From: Lutibacter sp. A80 | GTDB taxonomy: Bacteria; Bacteroidota; Bacteroidia; Flavobacteriales; Flavobacteriaceae | DNA: 64,000 bases | Assembly (NCBI RefSeq): GCF_022429645.1 | Contig: NZ_CP092480.1 | Coordinates: 1,205,501 to 1,269,500, forward strand | Reading direction: 5' to 3' | In this document: piece by piece, positions 35,733-46,209 of the stretch | How positions within the stretch are numbered: the stretch's first letter is position 1 | How the letters are laid out: each line of letters starts with the position of its first letter | The notes under the pieces: generated by a model | What the model was told of the DNA's origin: nothing | The model's input: the letters and a program-made list of their open reading frames with translations, nothing else | Database searches by the model: none | Program-made: the position numbers and the translations under genes

Positions 35733-36746
35733 ATGGAATCTATATTTCTCCCTTTTTTATTAGTAATTTTTGCAAGTATTTTTCAAGGATCATTTGGCCT
35801 TGGAATGAAATTTATGAATCCTTTAAAATGGGAAGCTTGGTGGTTAGTGCATTCAATTTTTGCAATGATATTAATTCCTACTATATGGGCTTATTTTGTA
35901 ACTCCAGATTTATATAATGTTGTTACTAGTGCACCTACTGAAGACATATTAAAAGCAATGGCTTTTGGTGCATTATGGGGAATTGGTGGAATTATGTTTG
36001 GAAAAAGTGTTCCCTATATTGGTATTTCTTTAACGTATGGAATTGTAATGGGTGTTTGTGCAGCTGCAGGAGGTTTAATTCCTTTATTTACTGCCACCGA
36101 TGTTGAATATCAAAAAATGGCACCTGCATTACCTTATATTTTAGGTGGTGTTGCTATTATGTTAATTGGTGTTGCTATAACAGCTTATGCAGGTGTTAAA
36201 AAAGATAAAATTAAAAGTATTACCAAAACTACTGGTGAAAAAGTAAATTTAAAACTAGGATTAATTATAGCTATTATAAGTGGTTTTTTATCCGCTTTTT
36301 TAGCTATTGGGTTTACAGCAGGAAGTGCTATAGGAGATTTAGCTCAAAATGCCGGAGCAATTTCTCGTAATAGTAGTCTAGCTATCTGGGTAGTAGTGCT
36401 TTGGGGAGGATTTGCTATTAATGCTGGCTATGCTGTATTCTTATTATTTAAAAACAATACATGGAGCTCATTTACCACTCCTAATGCAAGTAAAGCTTAT
36501 ATGTGGTCTATCATTGCTGGTATACTTTGGTTTGGTGCTTTAGGTATTTACGGACAAGGAGCAACACTTATGGGTAGCCTAGGAGATGTAATTGCTTGGC
36601 CAATTATGCTAGGTCTTTCTCTAATTGTTGGAAACATTTGGTCTTATTTAAATAAAGAATGGGAAGGAGCTAAAAAACCTTTTTACACAATGTTATTTGG
36701 TGTATTAGTAATTATAGTTGCAGTTGTAGTAATGGGGTATTCTTAA
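35733..36746 (+). CDS. RhaT-family sugar:proton symporter
   Basis: 337 residues with about ten membrane helices. [39 protein letters not shown] and [20 protein letters not shown] are conserved segments of the L-rhamnose-proton symporter family. It is probably the inner-membrane importer of the anhydrosugar or galactose product handled by the two enzymes upstream, from which it is separated by 86 bases. Rhamnose itself is less likely, as no rhamnose catabolism genes are seen. Confidence 0.82.
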   Translation: MESIFLPFLLVIFASIFQGSFGLGMKFMNPLKWEAWWLVHSIFAMILIPTIWAYFVTPDLYNVVTSAPTEDILKAMAFGALWGIGGIMFGKSVPYIGISLTYGIVMGVCAAAGGLIPLFTATDVEYQKMAPALPYILGGVAIMLIGVAITAYAGVKKDKIKSITKTTGEKVNLKLGLIIAIISGFLSAFLAIGFTAGSAIGDLAQNAGAISRNSSLAIWVVVLWGGFAINAGYAVFLLFKNNTWSSFTTPNASKAYMWSIIAGILWFGALGIYGQGATLMGSLGDVIAWPIMLGLSLIVGNIWSYLNKEWEGAKKPFYTMLFGVLVIIVAVVVMGYS

Positions 36747-36813
36747 TATAAAAATATTGAATAATACACTTAAAATTATTACTATAATTTGTCTTTTCAA
36801 GAATCTTAATATT

Positions 36814-38223
36814 ATGAAACATTTAAAAACTATTTTATTATCTGCACTTGTTATATTAACTATTCAATTTACAAATGCACAAAAAAAACCTAATATTGTT
36901 ATGTTGTTTTCAGATGATGCAGGTTATGCAGATTTTGGATTTCAAGGTAGTAAAACAATGATTACTCCAAATTTAAATAAATTAGCTCAAGAAGGAGTTT
37001 TATTTAATCAGGCTTATGTTACAGATCCCACTTGCGGACCATCTAGAGCAGGTTTAATGACTGGGAAATACCAACAAAGGTTTGGGTTTGAAGAAAATAA
37101 TGTTCCGGGATACATGAGTGCTGTATCTGGTGCAGATGGCGATGAAATGGGAGTTCCTGTAGAAGAAACATTCTTAGCAGAATATTTAAAAGAGCAAGGT
37201 TACGCAACTGCTTTTTATGGTAAATGGCATTTAGGAGGTGCAGATCGCTTCCACCCTACCAAAAGAGGTTTTGATGAATTTTATGGTTTTCGTGGTGGAG
37301 CTAGAAGTTATTTTGCATATTCAGAAGAACCTGCAAGCAAATTAGATTTAATGGAGAGAGGGTTTCGAAACTTTGTAGAACCTGAAAGGTATTTAACTGA
37401 TGTTTTAGCTGATGAAGCTATAAAATTTATAGAAAAAAAAGCCAAAAATGAACAACCTTTTTTTGCTTTTGTATCTTTTAATGCCGTACATACCCCAATG
37501 GATGCCACTCCTGAAGATTTAGCTAAATTCCCTAATTTAGAAGGTAAACGAAAAGTTGTAGCTGCGATGGCATTAGCTCTTGATAGAGCCTCTGGAAAAA
37601 TATTAGATAAATTAAAAGAACTAGGAATTGATGACAACACACTTGTAATCTTTACAAACGATAATGGTGGACCAACCGACAAAAACGCATCGAGTAACTT
37701 ACCTTTAAGCGGGACAAAATCTAATCATTTAGAAGGTGGTATACGAGTACCTTTTATAATGAAATGGCCAGGAAAAATAAAACCAAATACAACTTATAAT
37801 TCTCCAATTAGCACACTTGATTTGCTACCTACATTTTATGCTGCTGCTGGCGGAAATCCTAAATCTATAAAAGATATTGATGGCGTTAACTTACTTCCAT
37901 ATATTAACAATCAAATTAATTCGAAACCACATGAAGCCTTGTTTTGGAAAAAAGACACAAGAGCATGTATTAGAAAAGGAGATTGGAAATTAATACGTTT
38001 TCCAGATAGACCTGCAGAACTTTATTACATTCCTAATGATATAAAAGAACAGACAAATTTAGCTGCTAGTTATCCAAAAATAGTAAGACAGCTTTTTAAA
38101 GAACTTTTTGAATGGGAATCAACTCTAGAACGCCCACGATGGTTATTAAAAAGAGAATTCGAAAATTTTGATATTGATAGAATGGATAAATACAAAGCCA
38201 GGCCAAAACACATAATGAACTAG
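36814..38223 (+). CDS. Periplasmic Cys-type sulfatase 1 (S1 family)
   Basis: 469 residues from ATG 36814. An open frame from a TTG at 36757 adds 19 residues before a good signal peptide ([23 protein letters not shown], split in two by length only), so the ATG is preferred. The formylglycine motif is CGPSR with Cys74. Metal ligands are [10 protein letters not shown] (Asp pair near residue 34), KWHLGG and [12 protein letters not shown]. It removes sulfate esters in the periplasm after Cys is converted to formylglycine. It belongs to the same group as sulfatase 5 at 55003. It follows RhaT by 67 bases in the same direction. Confidence 0.9.
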   Translation: MKHLKTILLSALVILTIQFTNAQKKPNIVMLFSDDAGYADFGFQGSKTMITPNLNKLAQEGVLFNQAYVTDPTCGPSRAGLMTGKYQQRFGFEENNVPGYMSAVSGADGDEMGVPVEETFLAEYLKEQGYATAFYGKWHLGGADRFHPTKRGFDEFYGFRGGARSYFAYSEEPASKLDLMERGFRNFVEPERYLTDVLADEAIKFIEKKAKNEQPFFAFVSFNAVHTPMDATPEDLAKFPNLEGKRKVVAAMALALDRASGKILDKLKELGIDDNTLVIFTNDNGGPTDKNASSNLPLSGTKSNHLEGGIRVPFIMKWPGKIKPNTTYNSPISTLDLLPTFYAAAGGNPKSIKDIDGVNLLPYINNQINSKPHEALFWKKDTRACIRKGDWKLIRFPDRPAELYYIPNDIKEQTNLAASYPKIVRQLFKELFEWESTLERPRWLLKREFENFDIDRMDKYKARPKHIMN

Positions 38224-38725
38224 TTCTTTATTAACTGCCTTAAAAGTAAAATTTAAACCAAATAAAACTACTTTTAGATTCTCTAAGAAATTAACATCAT
38301 ACATTTCTTAAATCTAATATTAACAAATTCCATTTTTAAAAAAATTGCGGAATATGTTTATAGTCTCTTAAAAAGTTAATTGGTTTAGACTTAAAATTTC
38401 ATCACTTTTAAGGCAGTTTAAATTTTAACTACACTACTAAAGCTCTAATAATATTGAAATTAAAATTGCGCTTTCCACCAAACACTTTTAAAATTCTCCA
38501 TTAAGTTATTTCTTCATTTAACAATTTATCAAACTATTTTCTACAATTATTATTAATTAAAATAGAATATGTTAAGGGTAAAATAGAATAAGTGAGAGAT
38601 AAATTATAGAAATTGAGTAGACCTCAAAATCATTTTCTTTGTTAACAAACTTATAACTCTTAAAACATATAAATATATGATTTTAAAAAAACTAAATCTT
38701 AATCAAATAAATTAAAATTAATCAG
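38224..38725. other. 502-base region between sulfatase 1 and SusC
   Basis: No ORF. The left part carries a MITE-like inverted repeat, listed separately. The right part, about 38570–38725, is the likely promoter region of susC. A weak element TTG (38613–38615), 18 bases, TTTCTTTG (38634–38641) has one mismatch to the Bacteroidota consensus. Confidence 0.5.
38231..38421. repeat. MITE-like imperfect palindrome
   Basis: Terminal 15-bp perfect inverted repeats AACTGCCTTAAAAGT (38233–38247) and ACTTTTAAGGCAGTT (38405–38419) enclose about 157 bases. The similarity between the two arms continues inward, imperfectly, for some 50 bases. The shape fits a non-autonomous miniature element or a long hairpin. 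I could not define target-site duplications. Confidence 0.5.
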
Positions 38726-41700
38726 ATGGAAATAATAAAAATATTAGTATCCAAAAAAGTAATAGCCAGATATATGTTATTATCCTTATTTGTGTTTTTC
38801 TGCAATTTTAATTCACATGCACAAAATATAACTGTGCAAGGGATTGTAACAAGTTCAGATGATGGCTTACCAATACCTGGAGCTACAGTGTTATTAAAAG
38901 GAACAACAAATGGAACAACAACAAATTTTGATGGAGAATATACAATTAAAGCTAAAGTAGGTGATGTATTACTTTTTAGTTTTATGGGTATGCAAGATCA
39001 AGGACTTAAAGTTAAAGGAAAACAACTGAATGTTGTAATGACTCCTGATATTGAAAGTCTTGAAGAAGTTGTAGTTATTGGATACGGTACTGTAAAAAAG
39101 AAAGAATTAACTGGAGCTGTAACTCAAGTACAGTCTGAAGCCTTAGAAAAAATATCTACGTCAGATTTAGCGACTGCATTACAAGGACAAGCAGCTGGAG
39201 TAAACATTATTAGCTCATCTACACCTGGTGGTTCGGCAGAAATTTTAATTAGAGGTATTACTACCTTAGGAGATAACACTCCTTTATATGTAGTAGACGG
39301 AATTATTCAAGAAAGTGACCCAAGAATTCCACCATCAGACATTGAAACTATTGATATATTAAAAGATGCTGCATCAACTGCTATTTATGGTTCACGTGGA
39401 GCTACTGGAGTTATTTTAATTACAACAAAACAAGGTAAAGAAGGTTCTTTACAAGTTAGAACAAATGTAAGTTATGCTATTCAGCACAGAAATGCAGCAA
39501 TTCCATTAATGAATTCTGTAGAACAAACCTATTTTGATTTAGTTGTAAAACGTAATGTTGGTGGTTTTTTTGATGAAGAATCGGCTTCAAGTTTAGAAAT
39601 TGTAAAAAATCCTTATTCATTTCAAAATGAAACAGATTTAAATAGTTTAATTTTCCCAAGCAATAATGCACCCGTTCAAAACTATAATACAAACATATCA
39701 GGAGGTACAAAAGATATCACTTACAATGTGTCTGTTGGTTTTTTTCAACAAGAAGGACTACAATTAAATTCGTCTTATGAACGATTTAACACACGTGCAA
39801 ATACAGTTTATAGTAAAGATAAATTAAGAATTCAAACAAGCGTTGGTTTGTCTATTGACAACAGAGAAATCCCTCAAAACTTTTTACTTTCACAAGCCAT
39901 TGTATACAATCCAACTCAAAATGGTTTGGACCCTAGTAATTTTTCAACTTTAGATGGTGGTTCTGGTGATGATGTAAACAGATTAGGCTGGGTTTTAGAG
40001 AGTTTAAGAACCGAGCAAAATATAAAAGCTGTTAGAACAAATGCTTCTTTTAGAATTAACTATAAAATTTCTAAAAACTTAAGTATTGCTTCAAACACAG
40101 GACTTACTACTCAAAACACCTATGGAAGTGAGTATAGACCCTACCAAGCAATTTATAGTACTGAAGGTAAACTTCAAACTAATCCAAACACTAGCTATAT
40201 TAGAAGAAGTAGTGGGTATAGAACATCATTAAGCTCTGATGCTGGTATTACATTTCAAAAACAATTAAATGACCATAAACTTACACTTACAGCATTTGCT
40301 ACAATTGAAAAATATAAAAATGAACAATTTAGCGCAGAAAGAACCGGAGCTACCGACCCTGATGGTAGGGTATTAGATAGAGCAACGGGTGAACAAACTG
40401 TAAGTTCTGGTTTTGATTATACAGATACAAGAATTGGTACTATTGGACGACTTCAATACGACTATAAAGGAAAATATTTATTTAGTTCAAGTGTTCGTAG
40501 AGATGGTTCATCTAAATTCCCTTCGGATAATCAATGGGGAGTCTTCCCTTCTGTTTCTCTAGCTTGGAATATTTCTGATGAAAAATTTTGGAAATCCTTT
40601 AAAGAAACTGCTAATAATTTTAAATTAAGACTTTCTCATGGTTCAGTTGGTAATGACAGAATTGGTTCTTACGAATTTTCACCAGGAATTGAACAAAACT
40701 TAAATTATGTAGGTTATGATGGAACTAATGAAACCTTAAATCTAGGAGCATCTCAAACTTCTTACGCAAATGAACTTTTAAAATGGGAAACTACCACTAC
40801 TTCAAACGTAGGTATCGATTTAGGTTTCTTCAGAAATAAATTAACCATTACTGCTGAATACTACTATGCTAAAAAGAAAGACATGTTATTCCCTGTATTT
40901 TTACCATTATCAGCAGGTGGAGGAAACAATGCCTCTGTTACCTTAAATGTTGGTAATATGACCAATACTGGTGCTGAAATATCTGCTCAATATAAAGGTC
41001 ATACGGGTAAAGTAAATTGGAATATGAATGCTAATTTTTCAACAAACACCAACGAAATCACTAAAATTAATGGAGATACTGAATTTTTATTCACTAATGA
41101 TTTTGGTTTAGTAAATAGAGCTCCAACCCAATCAAGAGTAACCGCTTTAGCTGTAGGTCAAGAAGCTGGAGCTTTTTACTTATGGACAACAAATGGAATT
41201 GTTGATACAGAAGAAAAACTAGCTGAATATCAAAAAATAGATAGTGGAGCCCGTATGGGAGACACCATGTTTAATGACAACAACAATGACGGTATTTTAG
41301 ATGATAATGATAGAGTCTATAGTGGAAGTGGTTTACCTGAATATGAAATAGGTTACACCTTTAATGCAAAATATAAAAATTTTGATTTTTCTATGAATTG
41401 GTATGCTGCATTAGGTCAAGAAATAATGAATGGATTTAATGCTTGGGCTTTTGGTTTTGGTAGACACAAAGATCAAATATATCAATGGTCAGAGGCTAAT
41501 CCTGTAACTTCTATCCCAGCATATAGAGAAGATATGAGAACAGATAATAATTTTATTGGCTATAGTGATTTATGGTTAGAAGATGGATCATATTTACGTT
41601 TAAGACAAATTTCTTTAGGGTACAGTCTTCCTAAAAAAACTATAAATAAACTTGGTGTAAACAGAGTTAGGGTATACCTAAGTGCTCAAAACCCACTAAC

Positions 41701-41821
41701 AATTACAAAATATTCTGGATACAACCCTGAAGTTGGAGGAGGTATTGCTGCAAGAGGGCTAGACAAAGGAACTGGACCTACATCTGAGCAATATTTGATT
41801 GGGTTAAATTTTAATTTTTAA
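38726..41821 (+). CDS. SusC/RagA-family TonB-dependent outer-membrane transporter
   Basis: 1031 residues. After the signal peptide (ends SHAQ) comes a carboxypeptidase-D-like domain, VQGIVTSSDDGLPIPGATVL. Next is the TonB box and plug region, EEVVVIGYGTVKKKELTGAV, with YVVDGII and SATAIYGSRGA-like plug motifs, and then a large beta-barrel. The C-terminus, EQYLIGLNFNF, ends in an aromatic residue as barrels do. It imports oligosaccharides together with the SusD protein 12 bases downstream. It opens the susC-susD-SGBP-lipoprotein operon. Confidence 0.95.
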   Translation: MEIIKILVSKKVIARYMLLSLFVFFCNFNSHAQNITVQGIVTSSDDGLPIPGATVLLKGTTNGTTTNFDGEYTIKAKVGDVLLFSFMGMQDQGLKVKGKQLNVVMTPDIESLEEVVVIGYGTVKKKELTGAVTQVQSEALEKISTSDLATALQGQAAGVNIISSSTPGGSAEILIRGITTLGDNTPLYVVDGIIQESDPRIPPSDIETIDILKDAASTAIYGSRGATGVILITTKQGKEGSLQVRTNVSYAIQHRNAAIPLMNSVEQTYFDLVVKRNVGGFFDEESASSLEIVKNPYSFQNETDLNSLIFPSNNAPVQNYNTNISGGTKDITYNVSVGFFQQEGLQLNSSYERFNTRANTVYSKDKLRIQTSVGLSIDNREIPQNFLLSQAIVYNPTQNGLDPSNFSTLDGGSGDDVNRLGWVLESLRTEQNIKAVRTNASFRINYKISKNLSIASNTGLTTQNTYGSEYRPYQAIYSTEGKLQTNPNTSYIRRSSGYRTSLSSDAGITFQKQLNDHKLTLTAFATIEKYKNEQFSAERTGATDPDGRVLDRATGEQTVSSGFDYTDTRIGTIGRLQYDYKGKYLFSSSVRRDGSSKFPSDNQWGVFPSVSLAWNISDEKFWKSFKETANNFKLRLSHGSVGNDRIGSYEFSPGIEQNLNYVGYDGTNETLNLGASQTSYANELLKWETTTTSNVGIDLGFFRNKLTITAEYYYAKKKDMLFPVFLPLSAGGGNNASVTLNVGNMTNTGAEISAQYKGHTGKVNWNMNANFSTNTNEITKINGDTEFLFTNDFGLVNRAPTQSRVTALAVGQEAGAFYLWTTNGIVDTEEKLAEYQKIDSGARMGDTMFNDNNNDGILDDNDRVYSGSGLPEYEIGYTFNAKYKNFDFSMNWYAALGQEIMNGFNAWAFGFGRHKDQIYQWSEANPVTSIPAYREDMRTDNNFIGYSDLWLEDGSYLRLRQISLGYSLPKKTINKLGVNRVRVYLSAQNPLTITKYSGYNPEVGGGIAARGLDKGTGPTSEQYLIGLNFNF

Positions 41822-41833
41822 GACATTATAATT

Positions 41834-43612
41834 ATGAAAAATATAAATTTTAAATATTTACTATTAATAATTTCAGTAAGCCTTTTAACTTCCTGTGATA
41901 CGAATGATTTTTTAGAGGAAATCAATCCCAATGAAATTGCAAAAGACAATTATTGGAGAAATTTAGATGAAACTGGTGCTGGTTTAAATGCAACCTATAA
42001 AGTACTTAATAATCTTTCTATTCTTAATATAAATTTAGAAGCCTTAAGAGCTGATATGGGATACCCTGGTTATGGAAGACCAGTACCTAATAAAACAGAA
42101 GAATTTTATAATCAAACGTATAACGTAAGCTCTACATCATTATCTGATAAATGGCAAGCATTATATCAAGGAATTTTTAGAGCAAACCAAGTTATTGGAG
42201 CACTTGAAGATTTAGAAGGTACAGTTGAAAATGAGGAATGGACTTCACAAATGGGGCAAGCTCGTTTTTTAAGAGGTTTATTTCATTATTATTTATATAC
42301 CTCTTTTAACAATGGTAATATCATAATTAGAGATGCCGTTCCATTAACCAATGATGATTTTGCGAAACCTTTATCTCCAGCAGAAGATGTGATTAAATTT
42401 ATTAGAGAAGATTTAGAATTTGCTTATAAAAATTTATACAAAAATGGTGAATATCCGAGTGGAGATAAAAGTAGAGTTACCTCAGGTGCTGCCGCAACAA
42501 TTTTAGGCGATAGTTATTTAAATGAATTGAACTACGTAAAAGCAATGGAATATTTTGATGATGTAATATACAATCATGGATATTCTCTTGAATACGATAT
42601 GGATAAATTATTTACAACGGCCGGTGAATTTAATAAAGAATCCATTTTAGAAATAAACTATACTTCAGATAATATAGACACCTCATTATCACCTTGGGAT
42701 GGTTCTTCTGGAACAAACTGGTTAAACCAATTAACATCTAATAGTGTAAAAGGTGCTGTATTTGCTCCAGCATGGGCTGTACTAGCTTATAAAAACGAGC
42801 CAATGGATCCTTTAGATGCTAGAAATTACTTTGTACATGCTACAACTGGCTTAACACAACGTAATGTACCTTTAAGAGCTTCTGCAATGATAGCTATGGT
42901 AGAAGATTATCAAACATTATATTATGGCGCTCCTGTAACCGAGGTTAAAGGTGGTAAATTTCATGCCACAGCATGGGGATTTGGATATTGGAAACATTTT
43001 ACAAATCATGATATTGTTGAATCAGAGTCAGAATTACCATTAGGAACCTCTTGGTCTAGTAAAAACGTAACATTACTAAGATTATCAACAGTAATCTTAA
43101 TGCAAGCAGAATGTAAAATTAAAACAGGAGATATAGACGAAGCTCTTAAATTAATAAATCAAATTCGAAAAAGATGGGGTTTAGTTTTACTTGGTGAAAG
43201 CAATGGTAATCTATCTTATACTTATGACGAAGAATCATATTCTGCAGAAGAACTAATGCAACGTTTAATGAAAATTGAAAAACCTCTTGAAACTTCTATT
43301 GAAGGTCATATGACTCGTTTTTCTGATTTTAAACGTTGGGAGAAATCTGACAACTATAGTTTAAAGCAAAGATTAACTGAATTATCAAATGAGGTTTATT
43401 ATGCAGAAAACTATAAGTATATAGATGAAACTGGTGCAACAAAATGGAAATATAATTTTCCATCTTTAGTTCGTACAGCTCCTAGTTCTGGTGAATTTAA
43501 AGTTGTTGATTATGAATTCGATATTCCTGCTTTAAATTATATAGAGAGTCAACATAGTACATACCCTATACCTCAAACTGAAATTAATTCAAACCCTAAT
43601 ATTAATAACTAA
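41834..43612 (+). CDS. SusD/RagB-family nutrient-binding lipoprotein
   Basis: 592 residues. The lipobox SLLTSC acylates Cys21, placing it on the outer-membrane surface. YWRNLDETGAGLNATYKVL is the typical N-terminal helical start, GQARFLRGLFHYYLY is the conserved TPR-like helix, and the C-terminus reads YPIPQTEINSNPN, the usual SusD end. It caps the SusC barrel and binds the glycan. The gene starts 12 bases after susC. Confidence 0.95.
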   Translation: MKNINFKYLLLIISVSLLTSCDTNDFLEEINPNEIAKDNYWRNLDETGAGLNATYKVLNNLSILNINLEALRADMGYPGYGRPVPNKTEEFYNQTYNVSSTSLSDKWQALYQGIFRANQVIGALEDLEGTVENEEWTSQMGQARFLRGLFHYYLYTSFNNGNIIIRDAVPLTNDDFAKPLSPAEDVIKFIREDLEFAYKNLYKNGEYPSGDKSRVTSGAAATILGDSYLNELNYVKAMEYFDDVIYNHGYSLEYDMDKLFTTAGEFNKESILEINYTSDNIDTSLSPWDGSSGTNWLNQLTSNSVKGAVFAPAWAVLAYKNEPMDPLDARNYFVHATTGLTQRNVPLRASAMIAMVEDYQTLYYGAPVTEVKGGKFHATAWGFGYWKHFTNHDIVESESELPLGTSWSSKNVTLLRLSTVILMQAECKIKTGDIDEALKLINQIRKRWGLVLLGESNGNLSYTYDEESYSAEELMQRLMKIEKPLETSIEGHMTRFSDFKRWEKSDNYSLKQRLTELSNEVYYAENYKYIDETGATKWKYNFPSLVRTAPSSGEFKVVDYEFDIPALNYIESQHSTYPIPQTEINSNPNINN

Positions 43613-43622
43613 TATTTATTTT

Positions 43623-45326
43623 ATGAAAAATATAAGAATAATATCATTTTTTATTAGCTTACTAATTTTAGTAAGTTGTGAAGAAGAGGAATATGTGGAT
43701 TATACACCTGTAGATGAACTATCTGATGTATCTTGGATTATTAGTTTACAAAAATTCACCCAAAACCCATTTAATATTGAAGAAGATAGTTTTATGTCTT
43801 TTTTCGATTTATCGGTAGGTGCATCAAGTCATCAATGGATTATTGAAGATGGAAATGCATTTTTAAATGAAGGCTTTAAAAAAGGTGATTCCTTGCCTTT
43901 ATTTATAAACTCAGAAGCTGGTTTAACTACAACCGACGTAAAAGCACATGTAATTTTCAGAAAAAGTGGTGTAAATAAAGTCCGTTTGTTAAATAAATTT
44001 CCAGAACCAGTAAGCTATAAATCTAGTGCTGGAACTTTAAATTCAAAAAAAGAAGGAGATTTTTGGGTTATTGATACTACATTTACATTTGATGTATTTG
44101 CTAATTTAAAACCTGCTTTTAAAGTATTACAAAATAATGTTGAAGTATTATCAATTACTGAAGACCAATTAACTTCTATTGAAAATGAAGCATCTTGGCC
44201 AACAGTTGAAGTAGAAGCAGGTGCAACATTAACATTTATAGACCAAACAACAACAGGACGTGCTAATGGTAGAAATTGGGCAATACCTAGCGGCATTCCT
44301 GCTAGTTCTAATTTAGATACTGTTACTGTTAAATTTTTTAAACTTGGAACATATAATGCAGGAGTTTTTAAAGCACTTAGAGCTACTCCTTACCCAACCG
44401 CTTCTGTAGAAAAAACTATTCCACTAAAAATAAATGTAATCCCTTCATCTCAACCATTTAAAATAAACGGTGCAATTAAAGAAGATGTTAATGAAAAAAT
44501 TTCTTTCCAAGTTACGGGTGAAATTGTTCCATTTACAGATCAAGAAGATAAATTTGTGGTTCATGTAAAAAACACTGCTGCTGGTTTTGACCAAACAATA
44601 CCTGTTTTAAAAGCAAGTGTTAATTCCACAGATGCAACCTACATAGATTTAACTTTATCTGAAAAAATTTATAATTCTGATGTAGTTACTGTTGCCTATA
44701 ACGGTGGTGAAATTGAATCAACAGACACCAGACAGTTAGCCAGTTTCCCTGCTACAAATGTACAAATGTATATTGGTGGTAACATTTTAAAATCTAATAG
44801 TTGGTCTGGTTACGAAATTGGACTTGATGGAGATTTAGCAAGAGCTTTTTCAGGGCCTAATGGTGCCTTCTGGGTAGGAGCTCCTTTAAATGGCTCTGCA
44901 GATAATCCTATTTGGTCTAGAACTACAGAAAAAGCATATGAAGGAAATGCAAGTATGAAATTTAATGTTGATGGAATTACTAAAGCCTATCAATTACATA
45001 CATTTGGATTGGGTACCATTGATATGATACCAGCTGGTACGTATAAAATTTCTTTTATGGTTTATTTAGAAGCTGGAAATACTATGGAAAAATTTTGGAC
45101 TTGGGGAGGAGAAGTTCCAGAGTTAGCTCCTGAAGCTTGGAACCTAGATGGTTTGCCTAGAGAACAATGGATAAAAATTGAACATATTGTTACTTTATCT
45201 GAAATCAATTCAAAAAAGAAAGTAACACTTGTAATAAATCCACCTTCAAACCCTAATTCTTCAACAGGTCAACAAACAATGTATTTTGATAATTTTTCAT
45301 TTGTTGAAGTTGAAGTTAGATCATAA
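43623..45326 (+). CDS. Surface glycan-binding lipoprotein (SusE/F position)
   Basis: 567 residues with lipobox ILVSC (Cys19). The N-terminal half has PKD-like beta-sandwich patterns, then a SwmB-like repeat (about 285–380). The C-terminal 180 residues form another beta-sandwich with IPAGTYKISFMVYLEAG and YFDNFSFVEVE. A very similar pattern closes the GH16 enzyme at 60906. It likely binds the polysaccharide on the cell surface for SusCD. No enzyme motif is present. It lies 10 bases after susD. Confidence 0.78.
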   Translation: MKNIRIISFFISLLILVSCEEEEYVDYTPVDELSDVSWIISLQKFTQNPFNIEEDSFMSFFDLSVGASSHQWIIEDGNAFLNEGFKKGDSLPLFINSEAGLTTTDVKAHVIFRKSGVNKVRLLNKFPEPVSYKSSAGTLNSKKEGDFWVIDTTFTFDVFANLKPAFKVLQNNVEVLSITEDQLTSIENEASWPTVEVEAGATLTFIDQTTTGRANGRNWAIPSGIPASSNLDTVTVKFFKLGTYNAGVFKALRATPYPTASVEKTIPLKINVIPSSQPFKINGAIKEDVNEKISFQVTGEIVPFTDQEDKFVVHVKNTAAGFDQTIPVLKASVNSTDATYIDLTLSEKIYNSDVVTVAYNGGEIESTDTRQLASFPATNVQMYIGGNILKSNSWSGYEIGLDGDLARAFSGPNGAFWVGAPLNGSADNPIWSRTTEKAYEGNASMKFNVDGITKAYQLHTFGLGTIDMIPAGTYKISFMVYLEAGNTMEKFWTWGGEVPELAPEAWNLDGLPREQWIKIEHIVTLSEINSKKKVTLVINPPSNPNSSTGQQTMYFDNFSFVEVEVRS

Positions 45327-45341
45327 ATATAAAATAACAAA

Positions 45342-45365
45342 CTCCGTTGTTTTACAACAACGGAG
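45342..45365 (+). promoter_or_regulatory. Intercistronic hairpin
   Basis: CTCCGTTGTT pairs perfectly with AACAACGGAG around a 4-base loop. No T-run follows, so it is more likely an mRNA-stabilising or attenuating hairpin than a terminator. It sits between the SGBP gene and the small lipoprotein gene. Confidence 0.55.
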
Positions 45366-45386
45366 ACATAAAAAACAATATAAATT

Positions 45387-45782
45387 ATGAAAAAAATAAT
45401 AAAATATTTTGGAATTTTAACTATTATTCTAACAATAACTAGTTGTGAAGAAGAAGAATGGTTAGCACCAGATATTGAAATTACAAATGTCTATTCTATT
45501 ACAAACATTACGGGATTAGATGTAGTAAAAATAAACGTATATAAAGAAAAACCATTAATTATTGAATATGCTACCGATGTTGTATTAAATAATTATAACT
45601 CTTCTAATTTTATAAATTCATCTACAGATACTAATATTGAATTTTCAGTAAATAAAATATCTGGAGATAGTACTATAAGCTATGCTGTTATTGCAGACAA
45701 AACTACTGGAAACGGTACTTTAACTATAAACGACACATCTGAATATGCTATTAATGTTTCCGAAATAGAGGTTTATAATTGA
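45387..45782 (+). CDS. Small lipoprotein of unknown function
   Basis: 131 residues, lipobox TITSC with Cys20, then a run of acidic residues (EEEEW), a usual surface-export signal in Bacteroidota lipoproteins. The mature part alternates strand-forming and Asn/Thr-rich segments and probably folds as one small beta-sandwich. No known domain is recognised. It is the fourth gene of the susC operon and ends at a strong terminator, so it probably sits on the surface with SusD and the binding protein. Confidence 0.75.
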   Translation: MKKIIKYFGILTIILTITSCEEEEWLAPDIEITNVYSITNITGLDVVKINVYKEKPLIIEYATDVVLNNYNSSNFINSSTDTNIEFSVNKISGDSTISYAVIADKTTGNGTLTINDTSEYAINVSEIEVYN

Positions 45783-46209
45783 TACAGTTATGTTTTAACT
45801 TATTACTATTTTAAAACAATAAATAGTCCATTTAAAAAAAGGATAACCAAGTTTGGTTATCCTTTTTTTGCAATAATTTGTTCCACCCTAAAAAACGATA
45901 CACTTAAAAATAAGTCTAATAAAAATATTAAAAAGGCTTGTATAACAAACTAAAAAAGATAACTCTTCTTTTAACTTCAATTAATTAAAGAATTAGAACA
46001 AGGGTTTTCACAAAACCACCCTTACTCTTTTCTTCTTAAGAATCTATTTTACATTAAAATACTATATATTACAATAACCATTCTATAAAAAATATTTTTG
46101 GGTAAAATACCTATAGAACAAGGTAATATTTAAGAAGTATTTCAACCATTTTTTTCGCTAATTTGATAACTAAATCACAATCATGTTTCATAAAACAAAA
46201 AAATTTATA
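45783..46209. other. Region between the susC operon and sulfatase 2
   Basis: About 425 bases. The first part holds the terminator listed next. I see nothing else beyond AT-rich sequence that must include the promoter of sulfatase 2, for which no exact TAnnTTTG match is found. Confidence 0.5.
45834..45869 (+). terminator. Intrinsic terminator of the susC operon
   Basis: A 17-bp perfect stem, AAAAAAAGGATAACCAA with its reverse complement, and a 2-base loop end in seven T. Confidence 0.92.
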
